DNA of 35,294 nt from assembly GCF_016595795.1 (NCBI RefSeq), contig NZ_JAENHN010000050.1:23443-58736 (forward strand), written 5' to 3'. The translations under genes were made by a program, and so were the position numbers. This DNA is from Clostridium yunnanense (GTDB lineage Bacteria > Bacillota > Clostridia > Clostridiales > Clostridiaceae). The notes below the pieces were generated by a model. It searched no databases and was not told where the DNA came from. It worked only from the letters and a program-made list of their open reading frames with translations. Numbering within the stretch: position 1 is the stretch's first letter; every line of letters starts with the position of its first letter. Below are positions 8,852 to 18,288 of this stretch, piece after piece.

Positions 8852-8880
8852 ATGATATGCTGACCCTTTAAATTTGTCAA
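8852..8880 (-). promoter_or_regulatory. Promoter of the cysteine T-box unit
   Basis: On the minus strand TTGACA (8880-8875), a 17-bp spacer and TATCAT (8857-8852) form a strong sigma-A promoter placed right before the T-box RNA. It begins only 15 bp after the stop codon of the upstream sulfatase gene; no terminator is seen between them, so read-through into the T-box is possible. Confidence 0.8.
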
Positions 8881-8895
8881 TAAAATATTAAAAAT

Positions 8896-11385
8896 TTAAT
8901 TTTCATTTATATATTGATTACCAAATAGTAAATCATACTGTATAAGCTTATAATCTTTCACCAATTCTTCATTCTGAATTTCTTTTCCATTTAAATGATT
9001 TTGTAAATAAGGATGCTCCTTATTTAATTGTTCAAGTATATTAAAATATATTGGATAAGATACACCTGATTCTTTTAATATATGTAATGACAATTGAGCT
9101 GGAGATATTTTCGAAGATAGTTGCGGAATATCTTTATAGTTAGACCATATGGCCAATTGGGTGATGTAACTATTGATATCAGAATCTATCTTCTCCTTAT
9201 TATTAAAATAATTAAGCGAATTATAAACATCATATACACCTAACGGCTTACCTAGTCTTGGAAGATGGTCCCCAAAATAATAAACTACCGTAGGTTTATC
9301 AAAGTTTTTTAAACTACTAATCAGTTTTCCAAATGATCTATCTGCATCATATATACCTGATGCATAGTTACTTAAAACGGACATCTCTGCTTCATTCAAA
9401 CTCTTTGATGATGTGTTAACCTCTAGCTTGCTATATTCGTTATAATAAGGATCATGATTCTGCATAGTGATTGCAAATATAAACTTAGCATTATCACCAG
9501 AAGATAATTGATTTATTATCATATCCATTAACTTTTCATCAGCTACATTTGTACCTTTTGAATCTTTTTGTTTATCAAAACTATCTATACTTATAAATTT
9601 TTTGAACCCCATATATTTATACACACTATCTCTATTATAAAAATTCTTATCATTAGGATGTATAGCTATAGTGTCATAATCATTTTTGTTAAATACATTA
9701 GCAAGGCTAGGGGTAGGCCTTCTCAAATATACATTATAAGGTATTATTCCAGGATTATTGAAATAGTTGCTTAATCCAGTTAAGACCTCAAACTCTACAT
9801 TTGCTGTTCCTCCTCCAAATACCGGTGATACCATATATCCCTTAATATTATTTCTTACGTTTTCAACTATATCTTTATCGAACGTAACCCCCTTAAGCTG
9901 TGTCGCATCCCAAAAACTTTCGCTCATAATAACTATCACATTAGGTTTTATATTAATCTGTGAAGAAACTTTCACGTCATTATATCTGCTAAGCTTATCT
10001 AGCACACCAACAATACTATCCTTAGAATACCCTTCTGGCTTATCAGCTATATATTCATCGTAATCCTTTATGATCAAAAAATTTTCAAGAAACAAACCAT
10101 TTCTTGCAGCTCCTACTTTACCTATACACCGTGACTTATCAATATCTAACTGATATAAATACTTAGAATTACTTAATATGTATACGTTCATTGCTAGTAT
10201 TGCTAAAGATAAAATTAGCATATTAACCCTTAGTTTAGGTCTTAAACCATGCAGGATATGTCTTCTAAATTTAATTACAGCCATAATTAGCAAAATAGAA
10301 ATCAATGTTATTGTTATAACGATTTGATAGTTAATATATCTAGTGCCAATCATAAAGGCATCTTTTATTAAATAAACTTCCCATGGATAAAATGGTTCGT
10401 CAAAAAAACTCAACTTAACTATATTTGCAATAAAAACAATACTAATTGATAAGTAAAACATAATTCTACCTAAGTTTTCTCCTGATAAAGAGATTATAAC
10501 TATATATACCATAAGCAGAATCATAAAGTTTATTAATTCATGCATATTAAGAAATACATTAAAGTCAGTAATGATCTGTTTCGCTAAAATACAATCACTA
10601 AAATATACTATAAAGGCCGTAAAAATTAATTTTAAATTTATTGAAAGAATCAAACTTTTTTTATGTTCCTTTGATGAATCTGCGAAGAATAATTTTCTTT
10701 TTTGTATACCAGTGAAGATTCTATAAACTAGATAAGAGGCAGAAACGCATAAACTACTGTATATAAGCCAAATGAAAAGAGTTAGTATTAGGGTCTTTAT
10801 ATCATCGTTATATATTGTAAATGTGGCCATATTTCGAATAACACTATATGACCCTTTTATTCTAAAAATACAATTGAGCAAGAATACATCAAAAGGTATA
10901 CATAATGTAATTAGGATATCCTGCAGTATACTTTTACCGGAAAAGCCACTCTGTGAAATATACCCCAATAAGTAGACAGGATAAAATATTATCGTAAATA
11001 AAGGTATCTTTATATACATTAATGAAGCTAGATAGATTGTTACAATACTAATACTAAAGGCTATCAAAAAAAGCTCTCTGCTCTTATTTGTAACCTTAGT
11101 TATGAAGTACCACATACAGTATGACAGTAAAAATAAATTAGAAAAATATAATTTATTATATCCCACTACTACGTTTATCAATATAATTAACAACAGTAAT
11201 ACTAGGAACTTTTTATCTAGACGAAACCTTAAAGCACCTGCCATAAATGTTAGAAATATTTCAGCTGCTATAATAGATAAAATTACTTTTGTATCGCTAA
11301 ATTCAAAAAAACTTATATATGATATACCTAAAAATAAAAAAAATACAACTAAACCTTTTATATTTGCTCTTATCCAAGCTACCAT
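8896..11385 (-). CDS. LTA synthase-like membrane sulfatase / phosphoglycerol transferase
   Basis: This 829-residue membrane protein belongs to the LTA synthase family of the alkaline phosphatase/sulfatase superfamily, whose members transfer glycerol-phosphate (or related phospho-groups) from lipid donors onto envelope glycopolymers. The N-terminal half (to about residue 410) is a series of hydrophobic membrane helices, more than the five of classical LtaS. The extracellular catalytic half shows NVIVIMSESFWD (metal-binding Glu near 487), the nucleophile Thr near 527 in GGGTANVEFEVLTG, and YYFGDHLPR near 704. A ribosome binding site AAAAAGGAG precedes both an out-of-frame ATG and the ATG used here. 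It is probably monocistronic. The polymer it acts on cannot be told from the sequence. Confidence 0.9.
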   Translation of the reverse strand: MVAWIRANIKGLVVFFLFLGISYISFFEFSDTKVILSIIAAEIFLTFMAGALRFRLDKKFLVLLLLIILINVVVGYNKLYFSNLFLLSYCMWYFITKVTNKSRELFLIAFSISIVTIYLASLMYIKIPLFTIIFYPVYLLGYISQSGFSGKSILQDILITLCIPFDVFLLNCIFRIKGSYSVIRNMATFTIYNDDIKTLILTLFIWLIYSSLCVSASYLVYRIFTGIQKRKLFFADSSKEHKKSLILSINLKLIFTAFIVYFSDCILAKQIITDFNVFLNMHELINFMILLMVYIVIISLSGENLGRIMFYLSISIVFIANIVKLSFFDEPFYPWEVYLIKDAFMIGTRYINYQIVITITLISILLIMAVIKFRRHILHGLRPKLRVNMLILSLAILAMNVYILSNSKYLYQLDIDKSRCIGKVGAARNGLFLENFLIIKDYDEYIADKPEGYSKDSIVGVLDKLSRYNDVKVSSQINIKPNVIVIMSESFWDATQLKGVTFDKDIVENVRNNIKGYMVSPVFGGGTANVEFEVLTGLSNYFNNPGIIPYNVYLRRPTPSLANVFNKNDYDTIAIHPNDKNFYNRDSVYKYMGFKKFISIDSFDKQKDSKGTNVADEKLMDMIINQLSSGDNAKFIFAITMQNHDPYYNEYSKLEVNTSSKSLNEAEMSVLSNYASGIYDADRSFGKLISSLKNFDKPTVVYYFGDHLPRLGKPLGVYDVYNSLNYFNNKEKIDSDINSYITQLAIWSNYKDIPQLSSKISPAQLSLHILKESGVSYPIYFNILEQLNKEHPYLQNHLNGKEIQNEELVKDYKLIQYDLLFGNQYINEN

Positions 11386-11594
11386 TCATAATGCACTCCT
11401 TTTTAATGATTTCCTCTATATAAAGTGCCCAACTATAACATTATTATCCACTTAGTCACACATATAATCTCTAATGATTTAATACTTTTCAGCTACCACA
11501 GGTTTTATCTTATTATAACTTTATAAGAAAAAGACAAGTTATTCTGATTATTATTTCTAGTGATTTTTCTTTTAGGCACAATTCCTAAAGAACG

Positions 11595-11630
11595 AAAAAA
11601 AATCACTAAGCGATATCTTAGCGATTTTTT
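11595..11630. terminator. Terminator after the VanW gene
   Basis: ATCACTAAG / CTTAGCGAT (one G-T pair) with A-run on one side and T-run on the other lies just beyond the VanW stop codon. It would work in both directions but is needed on the minus strand. Confidence 0.85.
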
Positions 11631-11648
11631 GTGCATCTAACCTTTCCA

Positions 11649-13031
11649 TCATTCCCTTTTAGTCCCTATCCGTCTTACCCCGTCTTTTTTTACATAAGTA
11701 TCATGGGACACAGCTTCCCTTGCTACTTCCTTGCCGTTTTCATAAGTAACTAGATAAGACTTGACCTTGTAACCGTCAATAGGCTTTTCATCCATTACCA
11801 CTTGACCCTCTGGCAGATTTGGATCATTTACTTCAGTAACTTTAGCTGGGATTACAGTAGGCTCATCCGATACCAATTCATAGCTCTTACTACCCAATCC
11901 AGCTTTACTACCATATATATTAAAACTTACAGTTCTTCCACTTGTCATAGCTTCTATATAGATAGGAAAATCATAAGTATTTTTGAACTTATAATCTAGA
12001 TATCCCCAAGTCACTGTGGCATCAAGCCCAAGAGGCGAATAAGTTGCTTTAAAGGAATGATTATGCCTTTCCACTGCTTTAAGATTGGCCCTCATAGCAG
12101 CTCTATACAACGTTGTAGATACTTGACATATACCGCCTCCTACATCATCCACCACTTCATTATTCTTATAAATAGGAGCCTCCCTGTAACCCTTTTCGTA
12201 AGTCCTTTCACCTAATGCCCCATTATAGCTAAAAGTATCTCCCGGCATAACTATTTTTCCGTTACAAGCCTTTACAGCTATTGCTATATTATTAGCTCTA
12301 GCTTCTGTTGAGGTTGAATAATCTGTTGAAAAAGACGCCAAAACTCCATCTATCCTTGACAGCTGTTCTTTAGTTATATTTGCATTTGCCACCTCTATTT
12401 GACCCTCAACCACTATGTCTTTATTCCAAGCTCCAGTTAATTCTTTTTTCAAGTTTTTATCAAGTAATTCTTTATTTAACACGACTCCACTCTGCTCTTC
12501 AGTTACAGCTATGGACCCATTAATTATATTAATTGAAGCATTTTTAGGTTTTTTATCTACCTTAGAAGCAATACTTTTCTCAAATTTATTTAATTCTTCA
12601 CTATTATATTTAAATTTGAGATTTATGTTAGTTACCGGACCACTTTTAATTAACTTTTTCTTATGTAGAAGCCCTTTGTCTTTTCCATATTTAAGAGCGT
12701 CATTTACGGCAGTCTCTATATCATACTGTGGGTTTATTGTTTTATAGTCTAACTGAAATTTCTTATCCTGCACTCTTACAATTATTTTTTTATCATCCAC
12801 AAACCTTTTCAGCTCATTATTTAGTAATCCCACAGCTTCTGCCTTTGACTTCCCCGACAAATCTATTCCTTCTATCCTTACTCCAGTATATATTTTACTA
12901 TCCCATCGCTTTACATAATTATCAATGGAATACCAAAATGTAATAGCTGAAGCTATGATAACAACCGCACCAATAGCAGCAGCAATTATTAAAGATTTCA
13001 TACTATTATTTTTTTCAGCTCTGCCTAGCAT
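11649..13031 (-). CDS. VanW family protein with peptidoglycan-binding-like and G5 domains
   Basis: This 460-residue protein is anchored by one N-terminal membrane helix (about residues 13-34), with the rest outside. A PG_binding_4-type region (about 55-215) is followed by a VanW domain with the hallmark TDYSTSTEARANNI, PGDTFSYN and GGGICQVSTTLYRAA, and a C-terminal G5-like segment (about 375-450). VanW proteins are common in clostridia and linked to the cell wall or spores, but their biochemical role is unsettled; G5 domains bind wall sugars or zinc. A frame opens 15 bases further upstream, but its ATG overlaps the GGAGG ribosome binding site that sits 8 bases before the ATG at 13029-13031, so the shorter start is preferred. 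Confidence 0.9.
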   Translation of the reverse strand: MLGRAEKNNSMKSLIIAAAIGAVVIIASAITFWYSIDNYVKRWDSKIYTGVRIEGIDLSGKSKAEAVGLLNNELKRFVDDKKIIVRVQDKKFQLDYKTINPQYDIETAVNDALKYGKDKGLLHKKKLIKSGPVTNINLKFKYNSEELNKFEKSIASKVDKKPKNASINIINGSIAVTEEQSGVVLNKELLDKNLKKELTGAWNKDIVVEGQIEVANANITKEQLSRIDGVLASFSTDYSTSTEARANNIAIAVKACNGKIVMPGDTFSYNGALGERTYEKGYREAPIYKNNEVVDDVGGGICQVSTTLYRAAMRANLKAVERHNHSFKATYSPLGLDATVTWGYLDYKFKNTYDFPIYIEAMTSGRTVSFNIYGSKAGLGSKSYELVSDEPTVIPAKVTEVNDPNLPEGQVVMDEKPIDGYKVKSYLVTYENGKEVAREAVSHDTYVKKDGVRRIGTKRE

Positions 13032-13216
13032 ATAATTTTCCTCCATTAGTCCGGCTACAAAGTTTCAACCTAAATAGTTATGCTTGAATTAGGAACCCTT
13101 TAAGACTTTTTACCAAACATAAATTTCTTTTGAAATAATATTACCTGTATGTACTATTATTACAGAACTTAAGAGAAAAATATTCCTTAAAGGTAGATTT
13201 ATAATTTGATAATTTC

Positions 13217-13645
13217 TTAAACCTTCCTCGTATTGTTAAATACATCTTTTATAAAATCATTATATTTAGGTTGTGCTATCATATAACTCTTCTCTCCACA
13301 AAACAGCAAATATCCGTTCCTGTAAGGATACATACTAAACCAACTCTTTGATTTTAGATGTACATCTAACGAGTTCGTAACACCTTTAGGATCAGGCCCA
13401 TTATACTGCTGGACATCATCTCCAGAATCATTTATTAAGCCTATTAAGGTTTGTACCTCCTCCTTGGATAAAACTCTCGATGGTATATCCGCGTAGGAAA
13501 CTTCAACCCTATCTATCTTGTCTTCAGTAACTTTCTTTATCTTATAAAAATCATATTCCTTTTCCTTAGTGTTGCAACTTACTAAACCTAAACACATAAT
13601 TAACAACATAATTCCACAAATAATTTTAACATTTACTTTTTTCAA
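13217..13645 (-). CDS. Small lipoprotein of unknown function
   Basis: This 142-residue predicted lipoprotein has a charged start, a hydrophobic stretch and a lipobox Leu-Val-Ser-Cys (Cys24), with a mature part of about 118 residues that includes VEVSYADIPSRVLSKEEVQ. I do not recognise a named domain. The start is TTG at 13643-13645 with only a weak GGTGATT before it. It lies 170 bp after the VanW gene region's upstream end and appears to be a separate unit. Confidence 0.75.
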   Translation of the reverse strand: MKKVNVKIICGIMLLIMCLGLVSCNTKEKEYDFYKIKKVTEDKIDRVEVSYADIPSRVLSKEEVQTLIGLINDSGDDVQQYNGPDPKGVTNSLDVHLKSKSWFSMYPYRNGYLLFCGEKSYMIAQPKYNDFIKDVFNNTRKV

Positions 13646-13806
13646 TTATAATCACCACACAAATAACACTTCACATATAATACGAAGAAAAAAGGAAATA
13701 GTTACACAAATATATAAATAATTTTATACATTGAATTATAGATAAACTACTTCATATTAGAATTTATCCAAATATAGATTGCACTTGGAACTGGTTTATC
13801 TATAGA

Positions 13807-14133
13807 TCAAAACACCAAATTGAATATTATTATAAGAGTTAGAAGGGCAAGTACAAATATAGCAGAATTCTTTCCAGCCTTAGCCCACATATGATCTTCA
13901 TATTTATCTCCAATAAAATACGCTATTACCACCATAGCTAAAGCATAGAACAAAGTATAATGAACCCCCATATGTCCATCAGACCAAGCCTTTAGACCGA
14001 AGGAGGCTAATACTATATCGCCCAGCACTATGTTGTTACCAAAACTGAAAGATAGAATAAGTGATAATACTAGCATGATTGGAGAACAGGTTCCTATCCC
14101 TACCTTTTTTCTTACATTATCCAAGTTGCTCAC
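13807..14133 (-). CDS. Small membrane protein of unknown function
   Basis: This protein of about 105-108 residues has three likely membrane helices (about 17-40, 57-76, 88-107) and a central GLKAWSDGHMGVHYT loop. No family was recognised. Two starts are possible: GTG at 14131-14133 with no ribosome binding site, or TTG at 14122-14124, which has GGGTGAG just before it and looks better. It is flanked by noncoding DNA on both sides and is probably monocistronic. Confidence 0.65.
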   Translation of the reverse strand: MSNLDNVRKKVGIGTCSPIMLVLSLILSFSFGNNIVLGDIVLASFGLKAWSDGHMGVHYTLFYALAMVVIAYFIGDKYEDHMWAKAGKNSAIFVLALLTLIIIFNLVF

Positions 14134-14444
14134 CCGCTTCTATTAAGGTATTTTAACTTTAATTTATAAATGTTTTATTGGTTATATTATCTTCCAAAAT
14201 AGATTTAATATGCTATTAGTTACAAAACTATCATACTAATATAGATATCTACAATATTATAGAACATTTGGTATAATATTACAATCGTTTTCATATGTCT
14301 ATCCTTAGAAATCCGCTTATATGACTTTAATTAATATAAGCAGGCGAATATGATTTATTTTTTACTGTTTATCCTAAATAACTGTTCTAAACCCTTGATA
14401 TTTTTAGGTTTAGCTTTTAAAAAATTTTATAATTTCCTATACAG
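14134..14444. other. Intergenic region with an 8-bp inverted repeat
   Basis: This AT-rich gap contains the promoter region of the small membrane protein. GCTTATAT (14315-14322) and ATATAAGC (14334-14341) form an inverted repeat with an 11-bp spacer and no U-run, which might be an operator. A short plus-strand open frame at 14350-14553 overlaps the terminator and the end of the ArsC-like gene and is not considered real. Confidence 0.4.
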
Positions 14445-14520
14445 TAAAAAAGTCATTATTAGGCCTTATCAAAAATGTATAACTTATCTTATAATCTTCG
14501 ATAAAAGTCTAATAATGACT
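14445..14520 (-). terminator. Terminator of the ArsC-like gene unit
   Basis: On the minus strand AGTCATTATTAG (14520-14509) pairs with CTAATAATGACT (14462-14451), with further imperfect pairing (CTTTTATC / GATAAGG) inside and a T-run after the stem. The arms are long and the loop is about 30 nt. Confidence 0.8.
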
Positions 14521-14527
14521 CACTTGT

Positions 14528-14866
14528 CTAATCCCAATTTTCCCACACCTTAGGCTCATAACCTACTGTTGCAAGTTTTCCATTTCTAACAATCGGTGTC
14601 TTATAAAGCTTAGGGTTGTTTAAAAGTATTTCTTCTTTTACACTATTATTAATAATACGGTGTAAATTTAATCTTTCATAGTCCTTACATTCTTTATTTA
14701 TTAAATTACTTAGCCCCACGGCATTCCTTACCGTTTCCAACTCTCTCTTCCCTAAACCCACCATATTTAAATCAATAAATTGGTACTTTATCTTTCTTTC
14801 TTTAAAATATCTTTCTGCTTTCTTGGTGTCAAAACACTTCTTCACTCCGTATATTTGAATATTCAT
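14528..14866 (-). CDS. ArsC/Spx-family thioredoxin-fold protein
   Basis: This protein of about 112 residues has the ArsC-like fold: strand IQIYGVKKC, a single N-terminal cysteine (Cys11) followed by FDTKKAERYF, and the C-terminal KTPIVRNGKLATVGY, which matches the cis-proline region of arsenate-reductase-like proteins. There is no CXXC, so it is not a redox-switch Spx. It is closer to the ArsC/YffB group, whose members reduce substrates with glutathione or have unknown roles; no arsenic genes are nearby. The ATG at 14864-14866 is preferred because AGGAG lies 8 bases before it; the ATG two codons upstream is too close to that site. It follows the anchored protein gene by about 30 bp and is probably co-transcribed. 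Confidence 0.82.
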   Translation of the reverse strand: MNIQIYGVKKCFDTKKAERYFKERKIKYQFIDLNMVGLGKRELETVRNAVGLSNLINKECKDYERLNLHRIINNSVKEEILLNNPKLYKTPIVRNGKLATVGYEPKVWENWD

Positions 14867-14899
14867 ATTCATTTCTCCTGATTTAGTCTCACACTATAA

Positions 14900-15394
14900 T
14901 TAAGATCCATTTATTCTACCACAAATAGTCTGTTGAATCTCATCATCTATTTTATTTATATTTCTTATCTTATAGCTATTTTTATTTCTTGTATATTTAA
15001 TATTTACTATATATTCTTCTTGTACACCATTTTTACTTACAATTAACTTTACAGTTCCACGAGGATAATCTACATTATCCACTTTAACTTCTTTACATCT
15101 TTCTATCCTTACACCACTGGCTCTTTGCCGCTTGAGATTTTTAATCCAATTACCTCTCTTATTATCTTCATTTAAAGCAAAGCTAGTTTCCTTACCTACT
15201 TCACCATAATCTAAAAACATAAAAGCAGCTTCATATTTTTCTTCAATTATATTATTGAAAAATTCTTCAGTTTTATATTCTAGAGTTTCTTTTTCACTGT
15301 TTTTTACTACTGGGTACCCAACAGCAAAGATAGCTACTACTATCAATATACTTACTATTCTTTTGTTATCTCTGAGCCTCTTATAAAGGTTCAT
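14900..15394 (-). CDS. Membrane-anchored extracytoplasmic protein of unknown function
   Basis: This 164-residue protein has one N-terminal membrane helix (about 12-30) that acts as an anchor or uncleaved signal. The outer part includes EEFFNNIIEEKYEAAFMFLDYGE and a strand-rich end, an arrangement resembling the NTF2-like DUF4878 type of small extracellular domains. That resemblance is only by eye. The ATG follows AGGAGAG. It is the first gene of a two-gene unit with the ArsC-like gene. Confidence 0.7.
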   Translation of the reverse strand: MNLYKRLRDNKRIVSILIVVAIFAVGYPVVKNSEKETLEYKTEEFFNNIIEEKYEAAFMFLDYGEVGKETSFALNEDNKRGNWIKNLKRQRASGVRIERCKEVKVDNVDYPRGTVKLIVSKNGVQEEYIVNIKYTRNKNSYKIRNINKIDDEIQQTICGRINGS

Positions 15395-15532
15395 ATAAAT
15401 CTCTCCTAAGGTTTATTTTGTATATTGTGATTCAAAGAAACTTTTTGTAAATATAGTTAACACTAATATTTCATATTAAATAATTATTGTCAATATATAT
15501 AATTTTTTTATCGATTTTTGGTTGTTTTGTAG

Positions 15533-15579
15533 AAAAATTAATCCCCAGTATATATTTTAAATACTGGAGATTAATTTTA
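15533..15579 (-). terminator. Terminator of the threonine operon
   Basis: The arms at 15534-15551 and 15561-15578 pair over 18 bp (with one G-T pair) around a 9-nt loop, followed on the minus strand by a T-run. It lies about 10 bp after the hom stop codon. Confidence 0.9.
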
Positions 15580-15588
15580 GATATTATT

Positions 15589-16884
15589 TTATTTTAGTCC
15601 GAGCTTCTCTATTCTTATTACATTTTCAACCTTTTTTATTATATCTAAATCATTAATTTTCTCTAAAGATTTATTTATTTTTCCTTCTAAAGTATCATGA
15701 GTTACAATAACTATGGAAACAAGTCCTCTATCTTCTCTTCTAGCTTTCTGTATAAATGAAGCTATACTTACTTGCTCTTGTCCGAATATAGTAGCTATCT
15801 CGCCTAAGACACCTGGCATATCTTTTACTGTTATTCTTAAATAATACTTGGCTCCTACATTATCCATCGGAGCTATTTCTTTGTCCTCATATCTACTTGT
15901 TACTATACTTGCTCTATCGCCATCATTTCTTAATACGGATATTATATCTCCAACTACAGCACTACCTGTTGGAAGCTCTCCAGCCCCTCTTCCATAGAGC
16001 ATAAGATCTCCTACAGCATTTCCTTTTATAAATATAGCATTAAAAGAATCATTAACATTTGCTAGAGGATGTATTGCTGGAATCATTGTTGGATGAACCC
16101 TAAGTTCTAACTTTCCATCTACCTCTTTTACTATAGCAAGCAGCTTAATAACATAACCAAGTTCTTTAGCATACTCAATATCTTTTGAAGTAATCTTAGT
16201 TATTCCTTCTCTATAGATGTTATTTACATCAACATTTGTCTCAAAAGCAAGAGTTGTTAATATTGCAAGCTTGTATGCCGCATCATAACTTTCTATATCT
16301 GATGTTGGGTCCGCTTCTGCATATCCTTTTTCCTGCGCTTCTTTCAGAGCATCTTCAAAATCCATTCCTTCTAATGTCATCTTAGTCAGTATATAATTTG
16401 TAGTACCATTTATTATTCCTATGACTTCTTCAATCTTGTTCGCAGTCAAGCTTTCATTGATTCCATGTATGACAGGTATTCCACCAGCTACACTAGCTTC
16501 AAAATTTACTATAACTTCGTTCCTTTCAGCTTCTTCAAATATTTCTTTTCCGTTAGTTGCTATGAGTAGCTTATTGGCAGTAACCACATGCTTTCTCTCT
16601 TTTATAGCCCTTAATATATAATCTTTTGCAGGCTCTAACCCACCCATAACTTCAACTATTATCTTAATGCTGTCATCATTAAAGATCTCCTCAGCATCAG
16701 TTGTAATAAGCTCTTGTGGCACTTCCACATCTCTTGCTTTATTTTTATCCCTAACTAATATCTTTGCAATCTCTATATCATATCCAGCTCTTTTTATAAT
16801 AGCTTCTCTATTAGTGTTTAATATATTCCAAACACCTTTCCCTACATTACCTAGCCCTAATAATGCAATTCTCACTTTTTCCAT
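15589..16884 (-). CDS. hom: Homoserine dehydrogenase with C-terminal ACT domain
   Basis: This 431-residue enzyme reduces aspartate-semialdehyde to homoserine, the branch point to threonine and methionine. The N-terminal Rossmann motif GLGNVGKGVW (residues 10-19), the catalytic region GYAEADPTSDIESYDAAYK and a C-terminal ACT domain (from about 350, YYLRITVKDMPGVLGEIA) are present at normal length. ACT domains in this family mediate threonine feedback inhibition. It is the last gene of thrC-thrB-aspartokinase-hom, 66 bp after the aspartokinase, with GAGGGAG before the ATG. Confidence 0.96.
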   Translation of the reverse strand: MEKVRIALLGLGNVGKGVWNILNTNREAIIKRAGYDIEIAKILVRDKNKARDVEVPQELITTDAEEIFNDDSIKIIVEVMGGLEPAKDYILRAIKERKHVVTANKLLIATNGKEIFEEAERNEVIVNFEASVAGGIPVIHGINESLTANKIEEVIGIINGTTNYILTKMTLEGMDFEDALKEAQEKGYAEADPTSDIESYDAAYKLAILTTLAFETNVDVNNIYREGITKITSKDIEYAKELGYVIKLLAIVKEVDGKLELRVHPTMIPAIHPLANVNDSFNAIFIKGNAVGDLMLYGRGAGELPTGSAVVGDIISVLRNDGDRASIVTSRYEDKEIAPMDNVGAKYYLRITVKDMPGVLGEIATIFGQEQVSIASFIQKARREDRGLVSIVIVTHDTLEGKINKSLEKINDLDIIKKVENVIRIEKLGLK

Positions 16885-16950
16885 TATAATTCTCCCTCTT
16901 CAATGTATTCTTAATTTAAGTCCCCAATTATCTACTGCAAACCAGATTAC

Positions 16951-18270
16951 TTATTTAACAAAAGCACCATAAATAGCTCTATAAGCTTTTTCAAAATCTT
17001 CGTTTTCCACACCGATTATGACATTTATCTCACTTGACCCTTGGTTTATCATTCTTACATTTACCTCTGCTTCTGAAAGACTTTTAAATATATTAGTAGC
17101 AACACCTTTAGTTCTATTCATCCCCTTACCAACGGTAGCTATTAAAGCCATACTAGGATAAACATCTACAGTATCTGGATTACATTGTCTTTTTATCTCT
17201 TCAAGTATAATCTCAAGTTTATCTGCTACCTGGCTCTCTTCTATAACTAAAGATACAGAATCTATACCCGATGGCATGTTCTCAAAAGAAACTCCGTTAC
17301 TTTCAAGTATTGTTAAAAGCTTTCTACAAAAACCTTGTTCAAGGTTCATAAGCATCTTTTGAATCGCGATTACAACAAAATCCTTCTTCCCTGCTATACC
17401 TGTAATTGTATCTCCATAGGTTTGAACTCTCTGTTCATCAACTATGAAGGTTCCTTTATCAGTAGGTTTATTAGTATTTCTTATATTTATAGGTATACCT
17501 ACATCTCTAACTGGAAAAATACTCTCTTCATGAAGAACTTTTGCGCCCATATAAGATAGCTCTCTAAGCTCCTTGTAAGTCACATACTCTATAGACTTTG
17601 GATTTTCAACTATATTAGGATCTGCCATCAAAAATCCAGAAACATCCGTCCAGTTTTCATAAAGTTTAGCACTAGTACATCTTGCTATTATAGCTCCTGT
17701 AATATCTGAACCACCTCTAGAAAAGGTCTTTATTTTGCCATCTGGCATCGCTCCATAAAACCCAGGTATAACAGCTTTTTCTACATCTTTTAATCTTTCT
17801 CTTACAGCCACTTCAGTAGCGTTCATATCTAAAGTGCCGAAATGCTTAAACTTTATTATTTCTGCTGCATCAACAAATTCATAGTTTAAAAATGCTGCAA
17901 GTAATAATCCATTTAAATACTCCCCTCTGCTAGCAGTGTAATCTGCTGAAGCACCTTCTTCTATCTTTTGTTTTATCTCCTGAAGGTAATTTTCTATATT
18001 AATGTCAACCTTGAGGTCTAAGGCTAAAGTCTTATATCTATCTTCAATATGCCTGAATACATCTTCAAAGGATATTTGATTCTTTGCATGCTCATAGCAA
18101 AGATATAACAAATCAGTTATCTTGTAGTCCTTTTTAAATCTCTTTCCCGGTGCTGAAGGCACAATAAATCTTCTTTGTGCACCTTCAATAACAATATTTT
18201 TTACTTTATTAAACTGCTCACTGTCCGCTAGTGAGCTTCCTCCAAATTTAGCTACAACTATATCACTCAT
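16951..18270 (-). CDS. Aspartokinase
   Basis: This 439-residue aspartate kinase, which phosphorylates aspartate in the first step of the threonine/lysine/methionine pathway, starts with the amino acid kinase motif VAKFGGSSLAD (6-16). It shows SRGGSDITGA in the substrate site and tandem ACT domains in the last 140 residues (VGKGMNRTKGVA...EVNVRMINQGSSEINV). The position inside a threonine operon suggests a threonine-responsive isozyme, but this cannot be proved from the sequence. The ATG follows GGGGGGAAA, 18 bp after thrB. Confidence 0.95.
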   Translation of the reverse strand: MSDIVVAKFGGSSLADSEQFNKVKNIVIEGAQRRFIVPSAPGKRFKKDYKITDLLYLCYEHAKNQISFEDVFRHIEDRYKTLALDLKVDINIENYLQEIKQKIEEGASADYTASRGEYLNGLLLAAFLNYEFVDAAEIIKFKHFGTLDMNATEVAVRERLKDVEKAVIPGFYGAMPDGKIKTFSRGGSDITGAIIARCTSAKLYENWTDVSGFLMADPNIVENPKSIEYVTYKELRELSYMGAKVLHEESIFPVRDVGIPINIRNTNKPTDKGTFIVDEQRVQTYGDTITGIAGKKDFVVIAIQKMLMNLEQGFCRKLLTILESNGVSFENMPSGIDSVSLVIEESQVADKLEIILEEIKRQCNPDTVDVYPSMALIATVGKGMNRTKGVATNIFKSLSEAEVNVRMINQGSSEINVIIGVENEDFEKAYRAIYGAFVK

Positions 18271-18288
18271 GCTTTCCCCCCTAATTAT

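Noticed and set aside
14350-14553. Plus-strand open frame of 67 codons
   Set aside because: It crosses the terminator hairpin and the 3' end of the ArsC-like gene and lacks a ribosome binding site.
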